A DNA stretch of 15,335 nucleotides from Hamiltosporidium magnivora. Its lineage: Eukaryota; Microsporidia; Dubosqiidae. Shown here one piece after another: positions 1-7,410 of the stretch. Every line of letters starts with the position of its first letter. The stretch's first letter is position 1. Made by a program: the position numbers and the translations under genes. The stretch spans positions 1 to 15,335 of the forward strand of contig PITI01000285.1 in the NCBI GenBank assembly GCA_004325065.1. Reading direction: 5' to 3'. Under the pieces are notes generated by a model. It ran no database searches, had not been told where the DNA came from, and saw only the letters and a list, made by a program, of their open reading frames with translations.

Positions 1-842
1 GAAAAAAAATTTGGACATTTTTTTACCGAAAGTACTTCTAAGTTTTGTAAGATTGACGTTGAAGAAAAAAAAATTTGAGATATTTTGGTTTGGCAAATAA
101 ATAATCTTTTAACAGAAACAGTTAATCTACATTTTTCAGTTAAAGAATAGCAATACGAAAGTCTAAGCTCTTCTAATTTCTGTAATTTATTTATTTTTTT
201 AAAAATACTATCTTTAATCCTTGAACAATTAGAAAGATCCAATGATTTTATAGTTTTAGGAATTTTAAAATCGTGAAGTAAAAACGCCCCAGTAATTTTC
301 AAAATATCTAATTTTTTCATTTTCATAAGAATATCGTTAAGTGTTTTCTCAGTCAATTGGCCACAATAATGTAATTCCAACCGAGAATAGTTTTTACAAA
401 TCCATAGATAATCTTTATCTAAAATATTTGAGCAATCATAGACAACCAAACTTTCTTTAGAATTTTCTACCAAAAACTTAAACATTTTCAAATCCATAAG
501 TTTATTTTTTGATAAATAAAAAGAATATTTTTCTAAAATTAAATCATCAATGAATTCAACACTCGGTAACTCAAATATCTGATTTTTTGTACTTTCTAGA
601 TTTAAAATTTCATACGGCTGTTCTATTTTTATAATCTTTTTTCTTTTTACCACCACTTTTTTACATGTATTTTCTTCAATTATTTTATTATTCCCCGCCA
701 TTTCTTCTTTCTCAGACTTATCAATCTCATTTATCTCATTGGTTTCTTTTTGTTCGGTTCTTTTTTTTAGTTGTTTTATATCAATACCGCTTTCTTCTAT
801 AAAATCTGTAAGAGCACTTCTTGGCCCCTTTATTGACGGCAT
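1..842 (-). CDS. RAD7: Rad7-like leucine-rich-repeat DNA repair protein, N-terminal part (runs off window)
   Basis: The minus frame opens at the ATG at 842-840 and stays open for 280 codons to the window edge, so the C-terminus is missing. Residues 4-19 (IKGPRSALTDFIEESG) match the conserved N-terminal signature of fungal Rad7/Rhp7, which I recall as a K/R-G-P-x-SALT-x-F-L motif. A charged Lys/Glu linker follows (about 23-72). From about residue 130 leucine-rich repeats of the cysteine-containing F-box type appear, for example SLDLSNCSRIKDSIF (200-214) and LEELRLSYCYSLTE (223-236). In yeast, Rad7 pairs with the Swi2/Snf2 ATPase Rad16 in global-genome nucleotide excision repair and also acts in an Elc1/cullin ubiquitin ligase; that role here is inferred from family. 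The start is supported by the SALT motif lying directly behind it and by a CCC motif 9 bases upstream. Alternative: another LRR protein, but the N-terminal motif makes Rad7 the best call. Confidence 0.8.
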   Translation of the reverse strand, partial: MPSIKGPRSALTDFIEESGIDIKQLKKRTEQKETNEINEIDKSEKEEMAGNNKIIEENTCKKVVVKRKKIIKIEQPYEILNLESTKNQIFELPSVEFIDDLILEKYSFYLSKNKLMDLKMFKFLVENSKESLVVYDCSNILDKDYLWICKNYSRLELHYCGQLTEKTLNDILMKMKKLDILKITGAFLLHDFKIPKTIKSLDLSNCSRIKDSIFKKINKLQKLEELRLSYCYSLTEKCRLTVSVKRLFICQTKISQIFFSSTSILQNLEVLSVKKCPNFF

Positions 843-851
843 AATAATAAT

Positions 852-854
852 GGG
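852..854 (-). promoter_or_regulatory. CCC start-proximal motif of the Rad7-like gene
   Basis: Read on the minus strand, CCC lies 9 bases before the ATG at 842 in otherwise almost pure A/T sequence. Microsporidian genes commonly carry a CCC- or GGG-like signal just ahead of the start codon; the assignment here rests on position and on the same pattern at three other genes in this window. Confidence 0.5.
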
Positions 855-963
855 TTATATTTTTTTAAAAATCTATTGCTTTTTTACATTAATTGTAAAC
901 CATAATTGATAGTAAAAAATTTTGAAAAAAAATAATTCTTTTAAAACAATTATATTTTATTTG

Positions 964-1264
964 GATTTTTATTTAAATTTTAAGTTCTAAGAAAATACTC
1001 ATACATCTCTTTAAAAATAATTTCAATTTATTTGATTTAATTTTGATTTTTATTTTAAAGCTTAAATTCTAAAAAAATAATCATATTTCTCAGTAAAAAC
1101 AATTTCAATTTATTTAATTAGATTTATTTGATTTAATTTTGATTTTTATTTTAAAGTTTAAGTTCTAAAAAAATAATTGTGCATCTCTTTATAAATAGTT
1201 TTATTTAATATTTTTTTGAATTTAAATTCTAGCAAAAAAATAATTGTCTTCCATTTAAACACTG
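964..1264. repeat. Diverged AT-rich tandem repeat, unit about 80-96 bp
   Basis: Three recognisable units start at 964, 1045 and 1141, each opening with GATTTTTATTT, followed by TTAAGTTCTAA or TTAAATTCTAA, then a CAT...TCTC segment. The first two units share AATTTCAATTTATTT, and both close with TTTATTTGATTTAATTTT. A fourth, shortened unit (about 1218-1264) keeps TTTAAATTCTA and ATAATTGTCTTCC. The second unit is longer because of an internal duplication of the TTTATTTGATT segment. The array fills the spacer between the Rad7-like gene and the 3' end of the 298-aa gene. No coding potential is visible. Confidence 0.6.
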
Positions 1265-1363
1265 TGTTATATGTTCGTTATTTATTTAAATAAAAAATAT
1301 TTAACTTCTACGAAATAAATTTTATATAAAAAAATTTTCCAATTTATATTTACTAAAATATTT

Positions 1364-2260
1364 TTATAATAAAACAGAATCTATGAAACCTTTTAAATCA
1401 GAAATAAATTTATCTTTATCTTCTGTTTTATTGTAAAGATTTTTTAAAAATGGAATTAAAGAATTATTGTTTAGTAAGCATTCATTTAAATTATATTCTT
1501 TAAAATTATATTCCTTTATTTCAGTAGATTGATCGCTAATTTCTTTAGAAATAAATAAACTGAAAATTTCAATGAATTCAGGAGATGAAGGTATTATTTC
1601 TTTGAAGTTTGAAGGATTTGCTGTAAATTTAGCGTACAAACAAAGACTTTCAAATACCTTAAGATTCAGTAAAGAATCATCTGAATTAAAATCGATAAAG
1701 GAAACAGGAATGATATTGCTGTCTATAAAAGCAGGCAGTATTCTGGATTTGAGTAGGAAATTTGAGTTATTTTTTAAACATTTTTCTAAAAAAATATTTA
1801 TTGCATCTTTTTGTACAAATTTAAATAATTTTATACCAAAAATATTACACATTACATGTTTAGAAACACAAGAAAATATATAATAATCAGTTTCTTCTGA
1901 TGCATCTACATAATTATTCATCAATTCAAATAAAATAAACATATTTGTTGATTTTTGTTGAGTATTTAAAATATAATACAGTATTATTTTTAATTTAAAT
2001 AGAATTAATTCATCAAAATATTTTGTGTTTCTGTTTTCTACAAGAAAATTAATTATTTTCTTTTCTAAATTATAAACAGAAAATTTTAAATCAGAAGCAG
2101 ATAAAATCAATAATTTAGTCCAATCATCATAATAATCATAAAGAACAAATCTTTTATCTTTTGATATTATAAAAGAAAGATGAGAATGCAAAATGTGGAA
2201 TATTATTGGCTGTTTGTAACTACGTTTTAATAATTTTATCGTTTTGATTATTTCCGACAT
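1364..2260 (-). CDS. Hypothetical protein, 298 aa, helical, function unknown
   Basis: An uninterrupted 298-codon frame in very AT-rich DNA, starting at the ATG at 2260-2258, with a CCC motif only 3 bases ahead of it. I do not recognise the family. The protein has no signal peptide and no obvious membrane span. It is rich in Leu, Ile, Phe, Asn and Lys and reads as a run of amphipathic helices, for example FVQKDAINIFLEKCLKNNSN, suggestive of an ARM/HEAT-like helical fold but without a repeat that I can align. An Asn/Glu-rich, Tyr-containing turn (about 248-265) precedes a final helical tail ending DLKGFIDSVLL. It lies on the same strand as the Rad7-like gene, 521 bp upstream of it, separated by a tandem repeat. 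That this is a real gene is supported by its length and start motif; a function cannot be assigned. A 103-codon plus-strand frame inside it is a shadow. Confidence 0.72.
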   Translation of the reverse strand: MSEIIKTIKLLKRSYKQPIIFHILHSHLSFIISKDKRFVLYDYYDDWTKLLILSASDLKFSVYNLEKKIINFLVENRNTKYFDELILFKLKIILYYILNTQQKSTNMFILFELMNNYVDASEETDYYIFSCVSKHVMCNIFGIKLFKFVQKDAINIFLEKCLKNNSNFLLKSRILPAFIDSNIIPVSFIDFNSDDSLLNLKVFESLCLYAKFTANPSNFKEIIPSSPEFIEIFSLFISKEISDQSTEIKEYNFKEYNLNECLLNNNSLIPFLKNLYNKTEDKDKFISDLKGFIDSVLL

Positions 2261-2263
2261 GAA

Positions 2264-2266
2264 GGG
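2264..2266 (-). promoter_or_regulatory. CCC start-proximal motif of the 298-aa gene
   Basis: On the minus strand the sequence AAAACCCTTC directly precedes the ATG at 2260. This is the tightest spacing of the four CCC/GGG motifs in the window (3 bases). Confidence 0.5.
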
Positions 2267-2334
2267 TTTTATGCGTAAAAATAATGTTGGTATTTTTTTA
2301 TAGAAATTAATTGAAATATTTTTAAATCATTATT

Positions 2335-2398
2335 GAGGGAGGCCAAGGCTCGTGCAGGACTGTAGCGCCGAGGATAAATAAAAAAATAAATAAAATAG
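2335..2398 (-). mobile_element. GC-rich SINE-like tail with AAAT microsatellite (candidate)
   Basis: A 39-bp strongly GC-rich block (2335-2373) sits abruptly in AT-rich DNA and is followed on the plus strand by a degenerate AAAT/AAATA microsatellite (2374-2398). On the minus strand the core reads GGCGCTACAGTCCTGCACGA followed by GCCTTGGCC. A GGCGCTACA-stem-loop-stem-TTGGCC layout is one I associate from memory with arthropod short interspersed elements; I cannot confirm the family. A 23-bp window of it (2347-2369) matches 10277-10299 at 18 of 23 positions in opposite orientation, so it is a dispersed repeat in this genome. It lies 75 bp ahead of the start of the 298-aa gene. Confidence 0.4.
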
Positions 2399-4205
2399 AG
2401 TTTTTAAATCAGTCAAAAAAATTTAAATCTATTTCAACTTTAAATTAAATAAAGAATAAATATTTTATGATTTATTATTTCAAATATTGTAATGTAAATA
2501 AAAAAACCGTAGATTAATATAATGCTGTATAATGAAAATGAGAAGCTAATAATTCATTAAATAATGAAATATTTTTACTTCTTTTTTTTGTTTGTTTAAT
2601 ATATATGATTATATGTTTTATTGGTAAAGTCATTAAAATTGTTTATTTTCCTGTATTATGAAGAAAATACTTTGAAGTCGATCAATTTTTTTAGACTCTT
2701 GGTTCATTAACTTTGGTGTTTAATTGTTTTTTATTTTCCGAATCGGTGTGCATGTGTGGTAACGATATGGTTTTATATTATGTATTATCTCCTTCTATGA
2801 CATCAACTAGTGCTTTCAAACGTATTCTTCGCATTTATTCTTGATTCGAAGTCTCTTGTATATCTAAATAAATGTTTTCGACTGTGTTTTTAAATTCTAC
2901 CTAATTATGAAAGCATCTGTTTTTTATGTATTAATTTATCCTTAAGTAACATTATATGCATTTAGTTATAATGAGATTTAAGTTTACAGACAGTAATATA
3001 TCTTTATATTATACTTATAAATAAAACTCGCTCATTGGCTAAAAAATTTTATCTCCCAGTTTCTTCGTTTTAACTGTTAGTTTAGAAATCAAGAAATGTA
3101 ATCATATTTAATTTATTATCTAAATTATATATATTCAGTATATAAATCAATAAAAATTTTTTTTTCATTCTAGCATACTTTTTTATTTCCACATACACAT
3201 AGTGAAGACAGTTTAGAATACTACGATTTTTAACTTTCTCAAAAACTTAGACTGATATCTATTTAGAATAAGTAAACGTAGGTATATAATAAACTCATTA
3301 TTATGTCGTTGTTATATTTAAATCCATACATTTTTTCAAATCTATATTTCAAATGCTCAACCGACTTTCAAGATTCAACAATGATACACCTTATTTTTTT
3401 TAAATGAAATATATTTCTAACTTGCACATAACCTGTTTGTTAAGTGGTTTGATTTTTCCATTCCGAGGCCATTTAAGAAATCCTCAAATCATTATTTCTA
3501 GCATTATATAACTTTGAATGTAATTCTCGGTTTCTATTTTCTTCCTTGAACTTAATAGTTGGGTTTTAAAAATATTCTTTCGTGTTTCCACTTTCAAATC
3601 CGTATTTTACTTGACTAAAGCTTTTTAGTTGTGTTTTTATGTTAGATTTTATTCCTTTTTTTCTAGGTAGTCCAAGAATTTCAAAAATATATGTTAGCTT
3701 CTAAACTCAACACTATGAAAGTTTCTTTCGCGCACAGATATAGGTATATAAAGACACTATTTATATCCAAGTCAAATACTTACCATATATCTCTGATTAA
3801 TAACTTACGCATTATATCATCCGGCACATATAAATTAGAAATATCAAGCCAAAATAATTCTACATGTGAACTATTCAAAAAATAGAATTTTCATTTATTT
3901 CAGTTGAAAAAAAAACTTTCAGAAAATTGGAGTAATAAAGTTTTTAAAGACTTATGTAACTTCTCTTGTACTTCAATATATGCCAAGTATTGTATTAGAT
4001 TTGATATCTTCGGTTTTTCTAAATACAAGATTAAATAAAAGAAGAAGTAAAATATTTGATTAGTCATTCGCAATGCAACATAAAAAATATTTATAAAGAG
4101 TTTAAATAGTTAAATTAGAAGGTATAAAAGATATGCAGGGTTGAAAGGTTTGTTGGCTTGAATTAACAAATATTTTTTTAGGTCGCTACACGGAAAGAAA
4201 ATAAA
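2399..4205. other. Intergenic stretch with no supported gene
   Basis: About 1.8 kb of AT-rich sequence without a convincing gene. The longest plus-strand frame (3691-3885, 64 codons) has no CCC/GGG motif and no recognisable composition. No tRNA with a closing T-arm was found, although GATTCGAAGTC near 2843 looks loosely like a B box. A pyrimidine tract ending in AG (about 4172-4181), preceded by TTAAC, resembles a 3' splice acceptor but has no usable first exon upstream. Confidence 0.5.
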
Positions 4206-4382
4206 ATGCAAATATTCTTCTATATTAAGAGTACCATGACATTTATTTTTCCTTTGCTGAGTAATAGGATTAACATCCCAAATCAGAAGATAAAGAGAGT
4301 AACCGCGAGAATCGAACCTAAATATTCAATATTAGGTTTTCCTGTAACAAATGACATAAAAATCAATCTGTATGTACTTTAA
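4206..4382 (+). CDS. Possible small ORF, 58 aa, unknown
   Basis: A 58-codon ATG frame (open back to 4182) with visibly higher G+C and less skewed codons than the surrounding intergenic DNA. The protein starts with a hydrophobic segment (MQIFFYIKSTMTFIFPLL) that could be a signal anchor, followed by a basic, mixed segment containing PNQKIKRVTARIEPKYS. It ends 142 bp before the RNA triphosphatase gene. There is no CCC/GGG motif before the ATG, and a T-rich tract ending in TAG lies directly before the open frame, which could be a splice acceptor or chance. The layout (one N-terminal membrane span, then a small hydrophilic domain) vaguely recalls the SPC3 signal peptidase subunit but is far too short to claim. 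It may equally be a relic. Confidence 0.22.
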   Translation: MQIFFYIKSTMTFIFPLLSNRINIPNQKIKRVTARIEPKYSILGFPVTNDIKINLYVL

Positions 4383-4516
4383 TTATTTAGTTATCCCTTT
4401 TTTAAGATAAAATATGAAATTATTTTAATTTAAATCTTTTTTTCTGTTTAATTTCTTTGCTCTATCTTTTGTTTATACCTTATAAAATATCTTTTTAAAA
4501 CTTAAATTATTCTTCG

Positions 4517-4519
4517 CCC
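4517..4519 (+). promoter_or_regulatory. CCC start-proximal motif of the RNA triphosphatase gene
   Basis: TTCGCCCTTTAA directly precedes the ATG at 4525, leaving 5 bases between CCC and the start. This fits the microsporidian start-site signal and supports this ATG as the start. Confidence 0.55.
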
Positions 4520-4524
4520 TTTAA

Positions 4525-5172
4525 ATGAATGAAAAATTGCCAAGTGAATTTTTAAATAAAAATGACGATACTTTTTCAAAGTTTTATAACGAATTTATGT
4601 CTATAAAAGACACAGAAAATCTAGAAATTGAAGGCAGAATAGGAACAATTATTGACAAATTCACTAACAACAGAATTAAGTTGAATTGTCCGCATCCTAT
4701 AATTTTAAAGTCCAATTCAAATTATAGATTTCAAAGTGGGGTAACTCAAAGTTATTTTGAAGATAAAATTTGTAAATTAGAAGAACTAAATTTTTCAACA
4801 GTAAATGATAGGGTAGTTTTATCCAAAGGAATTCGGTATTTATATGAAGGAGATAAGTTGATATCATGTCAAAAGAAATATAAAGAGAAAACAATTGATA
4901 TATATTTACCTGGGAGTGTTTATGATATAAGAATTAGTTTCAACAGAGAAATTTCAGTAGAAAGTGAAAAAAGTAAGCATTTCGTTAAAAATTTAATCAG
5001 AAACAGAAAAAGAAAATCTTTTCTTTTTCATGAATATTCACTCGATTTTACTGTTGTAGAAAATGAATGTAAAGATGTTACAAATGAAATTGAAGTTGAA
5101 GTAAAAGATTTTGGATTTTCTAAATTAGAATTTTTAGATATTCTAATAAATTTGTCAAAATTAAAAAAATAA
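4525..5172 (+). CDS. CET1: mRNA-capping enzyme beta subunit, polynucleotide 5'-triphosphatase (Cet1 family)
   Basis: This enzyme removes the gamma phosphate from nascent mRNA 5' ends, the first step of capping, working with a separate guanylyltransferase in the nucleus. The 215-aa protein shows the hallmarks of the metal-dependent triphosphate-tunnel family: a first-strand glutamate motif LEIEGRIG (33-40, with E34 and E36), the conserved FQSGV segment (69-73), a Lys-rich strand (CQKKYKEK, 115-122), YDIRISFNREI (133-143), a basic patch RNRKRKS followed by HEYSLDFTVVE, and the second glutamate motif NEIEVEV (187-193, with E188, E190 and E192). The paired Glu motifs should bind the divalent metal. 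The protein is essentially the catalytic core alone; yeast Cet1 is more than twice as long and carries an N-terminal extension and guanylyltransferase-binding segment that are absent here, as expected for microsporidia. Start choice is supported by the CCC motif. A Pol III subunit gene follows on the same strand. Confidence 0.9.
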   Translation: MNEKLPSEFLNKNDDTFSKFYNEFMSIKDTENLEIEGRIGTIIDKFTNNRIKLNCPHPIILKSNSNYRFQSGVTQSYFEDKICKLEELNFSTVNDRVVLSKGIRYLYEGDKLISCQKKYKEKTIDIYLPGSVYDIRISFNREISVESEKSKHFVKNLIRNRKRKSFLFHEYSLDFTVVENECKDVTNEIEVEVKDFGFSKLEFLDILINLSKLKK

Positions 5173-5392
5173 TCGGTTAATTTTTATTAAAATACAGTCG
5201 TCGGTATTTCCCCAAATAAATATAAATCGAATTAATGAGGAAGTATTAGGAGTGAAGCAAAGAAGAAAAAGAGAGAAATATCCTGATATGCAATAAATTT
5301 AATTTTTTCAATAAAATATTTTTTAGCCGTTTTTAATGAAGTAATTATTTTTTAAATATTTTTGTCTTAAAAAAATTCAAAATATATTTTGA

Positions 5393-5396
5393 GGGG
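5393..5396 (+). promoter_or_regulatory. GGGG start-proximal motif of the Rpc25 gene
   Basis: GAGGGG stands 8 bases before the ATG at 5405 in A/T-only surroundings, the GGG version of the microsporidian start-site signal. Confidence 0.5.
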
Positions 5397-5404
5397 TTGT
5401 TATT

Positions 5405-5935
5405 ATGTTCATCATAGCTCAAATAGAAGATATTGTAAAACTTACATTGGATGATTTGGATTTAAATATTAAAATAATTCAAGAACTGAATATTAAATAT
5501 ACCAACAATGTAATAAATAATATTGGATTGGCAATCTCAATAGAAAAACTTAGAAAAATATATCATTATAAAATTGTAGATGGCTATTTACATGCCAGTG
5601 TAAAATTTGATGTAATTTTTTTTAAGTTTTTTGAAAATGAAACAATCTATGCAAAAATATATAAACAAGAAGAAAACGGTATTTGGCTTGCTCTGCCTTT
5701 TTTTATGAATATATTTGTCAAAGAAGAGAATCTTCCCAAAGATTCTTCTAAAACATTTACAAATTCTAAAAACAATAGAAAAAATGTTTTGTGGTATTGG
5801 ATGTATAAAGATTCTAAGTTGTATTTTAAAAATAACGAAACGGTACGTTTCAAAGTTACAAAAATAGAATTTTCTCCATTTTTGGTTTATGGGAGAATGA
5901 ATGATCCTGGTCTAGGACCAATATCGTGGTGGTAG
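5405..5935 (+). CDS. RPC25: DNA-directed RNA polymerase III subunit Rpc25 (RPC8, Rpb7-like)
   Basis: Rpc25 forms, with Rpc17, the stalk of RNA polymerase III, which transcribes 5S rRNA, tRNAs and other small RNAs, and it acts in initiation. The 176-aa protein opens with MFIIAQIEDIVKL (1-13), the typical Rpc25 N-terminus, and continues with the Rpb7-type tip domain containing LNIKYTNNVINNIGLAIS (28-45) and the strand YLHASVKFDVIFFKFF (61-76). An OB/S1-like domain follows with IWLALPFFMNIFVKEENLP (93-111) and LWYWMYKDSKLYFKNNETVR (129-148). It ends in DPGLGPISWW (167-176), the Gly-Leu-Gly ... Trp-Trp tail I associate with Rpc25, so the gene is complete. It is about 30 residues shorter than its yeast and human counterparts, mainly in the OB domain. 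It follows the triphosphatase gene by 232 bp on the same strand; no shared function is implied. Confidence 0.93.
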   Translation: MFIIAQIEDIVKLTLDDLDLNIKIIQELNIKYTNNVINNIGLAISIEKLRKIYHYKIVDGYLHASVKFDVIFFKFFENETIYAKIYKQEENGIWLALPFFMNIFVKEENLPKDSSKTFTNSKNNRKNVLWYWMYKDSKLYFKNNETVRFKVTKIEFSPFLVYGRMNDPGLGPISWW

Positions 5936-7410
5936 TGGTTTTAAAGGAATATTAAAATACATTTGAACGAAATTTATTTAAATTTTTAATTTTGTTTTTG
6001 ATTCTAAAAAAATCTAAACTTTTTATAAGATACATTTTTAATAGAAAGAAAAAATATAAACAGACAGAAAAAAATAAATCTAAGACAAAAATTAAATATT
6101 TTTTTTGCGTATTTTTTTTAGATACAAAATATTTTTTGATTAGTTTTGCTTGTAAATGAAGGAATATTTGGGTTTGAAGTTATTTTGGCTTATTCTAAGC
6201 TAGTAAACTACATATAGGATTTTTTGATCTGATATAAGCCTCATTATAAGTTTTTTTTGTAATTGTACGCGTATATTTTTAAAATATCGTTTTCTAGCTA
6301 TTATAATATTTTTTTTACTTTTTTATAAAGCTTATAATGTTTAAGAGAATTTTAGAATAGTGCACGTATTTCCAATTTTTTTTCCAAATAGAAAGATATA
6401 CGCCGTTACACGAACAGATATCTAGTAGCTTAATAATTTTGTCTAGTATTTAACTAAATTAGACCAGAAAAGCGAGTTTGAGAAGACAAGAATATTAGAA
6501 AAATGTGAAGTAATAAGGAATAATCTTTATATTTTAAAAATGTTTGAAGAATTATTAGTACAAATACAAATATAAAATGGTTGAAGATATTATTTATATC
6601 ATTAAAGGCTCATATCCATATTAAAACCTGAAAGTTGAACCGCAAATTAAATTCACTAAATAAGAAATGTGATTTTGAAAAAATGGAAAATTTTCTTGAA
6701 ATTCTATGTCACAAATTTTCATGATAAATTTAAAGTTATTTATGATTTATTCAAAAACACAACTATGGCACTCTACAAAAAAAATAAAGGCGGACAGCTA
6801 GAAACAAATTTGTGGTGGTTAATCTTCAAAATTGCATTTAAATAGCTGAATTTTCTTCGGTGCTTATAAAGAAATAATTATAGATAAGATTATACATTAA
6901 TATGCACTTCTTGAATAGCCAAAAAAATAGGACTCGTTTCTTTATTAATATATATTTGCACAATAAAAGTTTTTCTTCTGCTTGTAAAAGAGCAAAAGGA
7001 AACACAATTAATGTTGCGAAAGATTCTAAAAAACGGAAATATGTTTTTAAAATGAATTTGGGTATGAAAAAGAAAACATCTGTATATATATTTTTTTATG
7101 TGCTGTAGTAAAACAATTAGAACGATACCGATAAAAAAATCACAAAAAAGCTAAATATTTAAAAATATATAAGGAATGATCACACTTAATAATAAAAAGT
7201 AATTACAAAAATGGGGCTTAGTATCAGTATTGATTAATTCTTTAATCGATTTGCTTCTATTTAAAGCTAAAAATAGGTCTTCATATCTTAATAAAAAAAT
7301 ATTTCGATTTTTAAAATTTTTGTTCGGTTAAAAAAATTTACATTTAATATATGTTAAACAAAACAATATTATTTTTAAGAATGCCTAGACGTCTTTGCTT
7401 GTTTATTATG
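5936..7410. other. Intergenic stretch with no supported gene
   Basis: About 1.5 kb of AT-rich sequence. One 68-codon plus frame at 6902-7108 has a basic composition (for example KDSKKRKYVFK) but no CCC/GGG motif before its ATG and no recognised similarity, so I do not call it. Around 7110-7180 there are two short strings that recall parts of U6 snRNA, but the essential central box is missing. Nothing else of structure was found. Confidence 0.5.

Noticed and set aside
1572..1883. 103-codon plus-strand frame
   Set aside because: It lies entirely inside the 298-aa minus-strand gene and has no start motif; it is a shadow.
2335..2373. RNase P or SRP RNA fragment in the GC-rich block
   Set aside because: The GAGGGA start recalls RNase P region I, but no partner motifs lie within several hundred bases, and the block recurs at 10277 like a repeat.
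4260..4325. Possible minus-strand tRNA, because GGTTCGATTCTCGCGG resembles a B box
   Set aside because: The T-arm stem does not pair (TTTAG against CTCGC), and no A box or cloverleaf could be built upstream.
6902..7108. 68-codon basic ORF
   Set aside because: There is no CCC/GGG motif and no recognisable similarity, and its length is within what AT-rich DNA gives by chance.
7110..7185. U6 snRNA gene
   Set aside because: Only two short strings match; the ACAGAGA box, AGC triad and spacing are wrong. Kept as a low-interest finding only.
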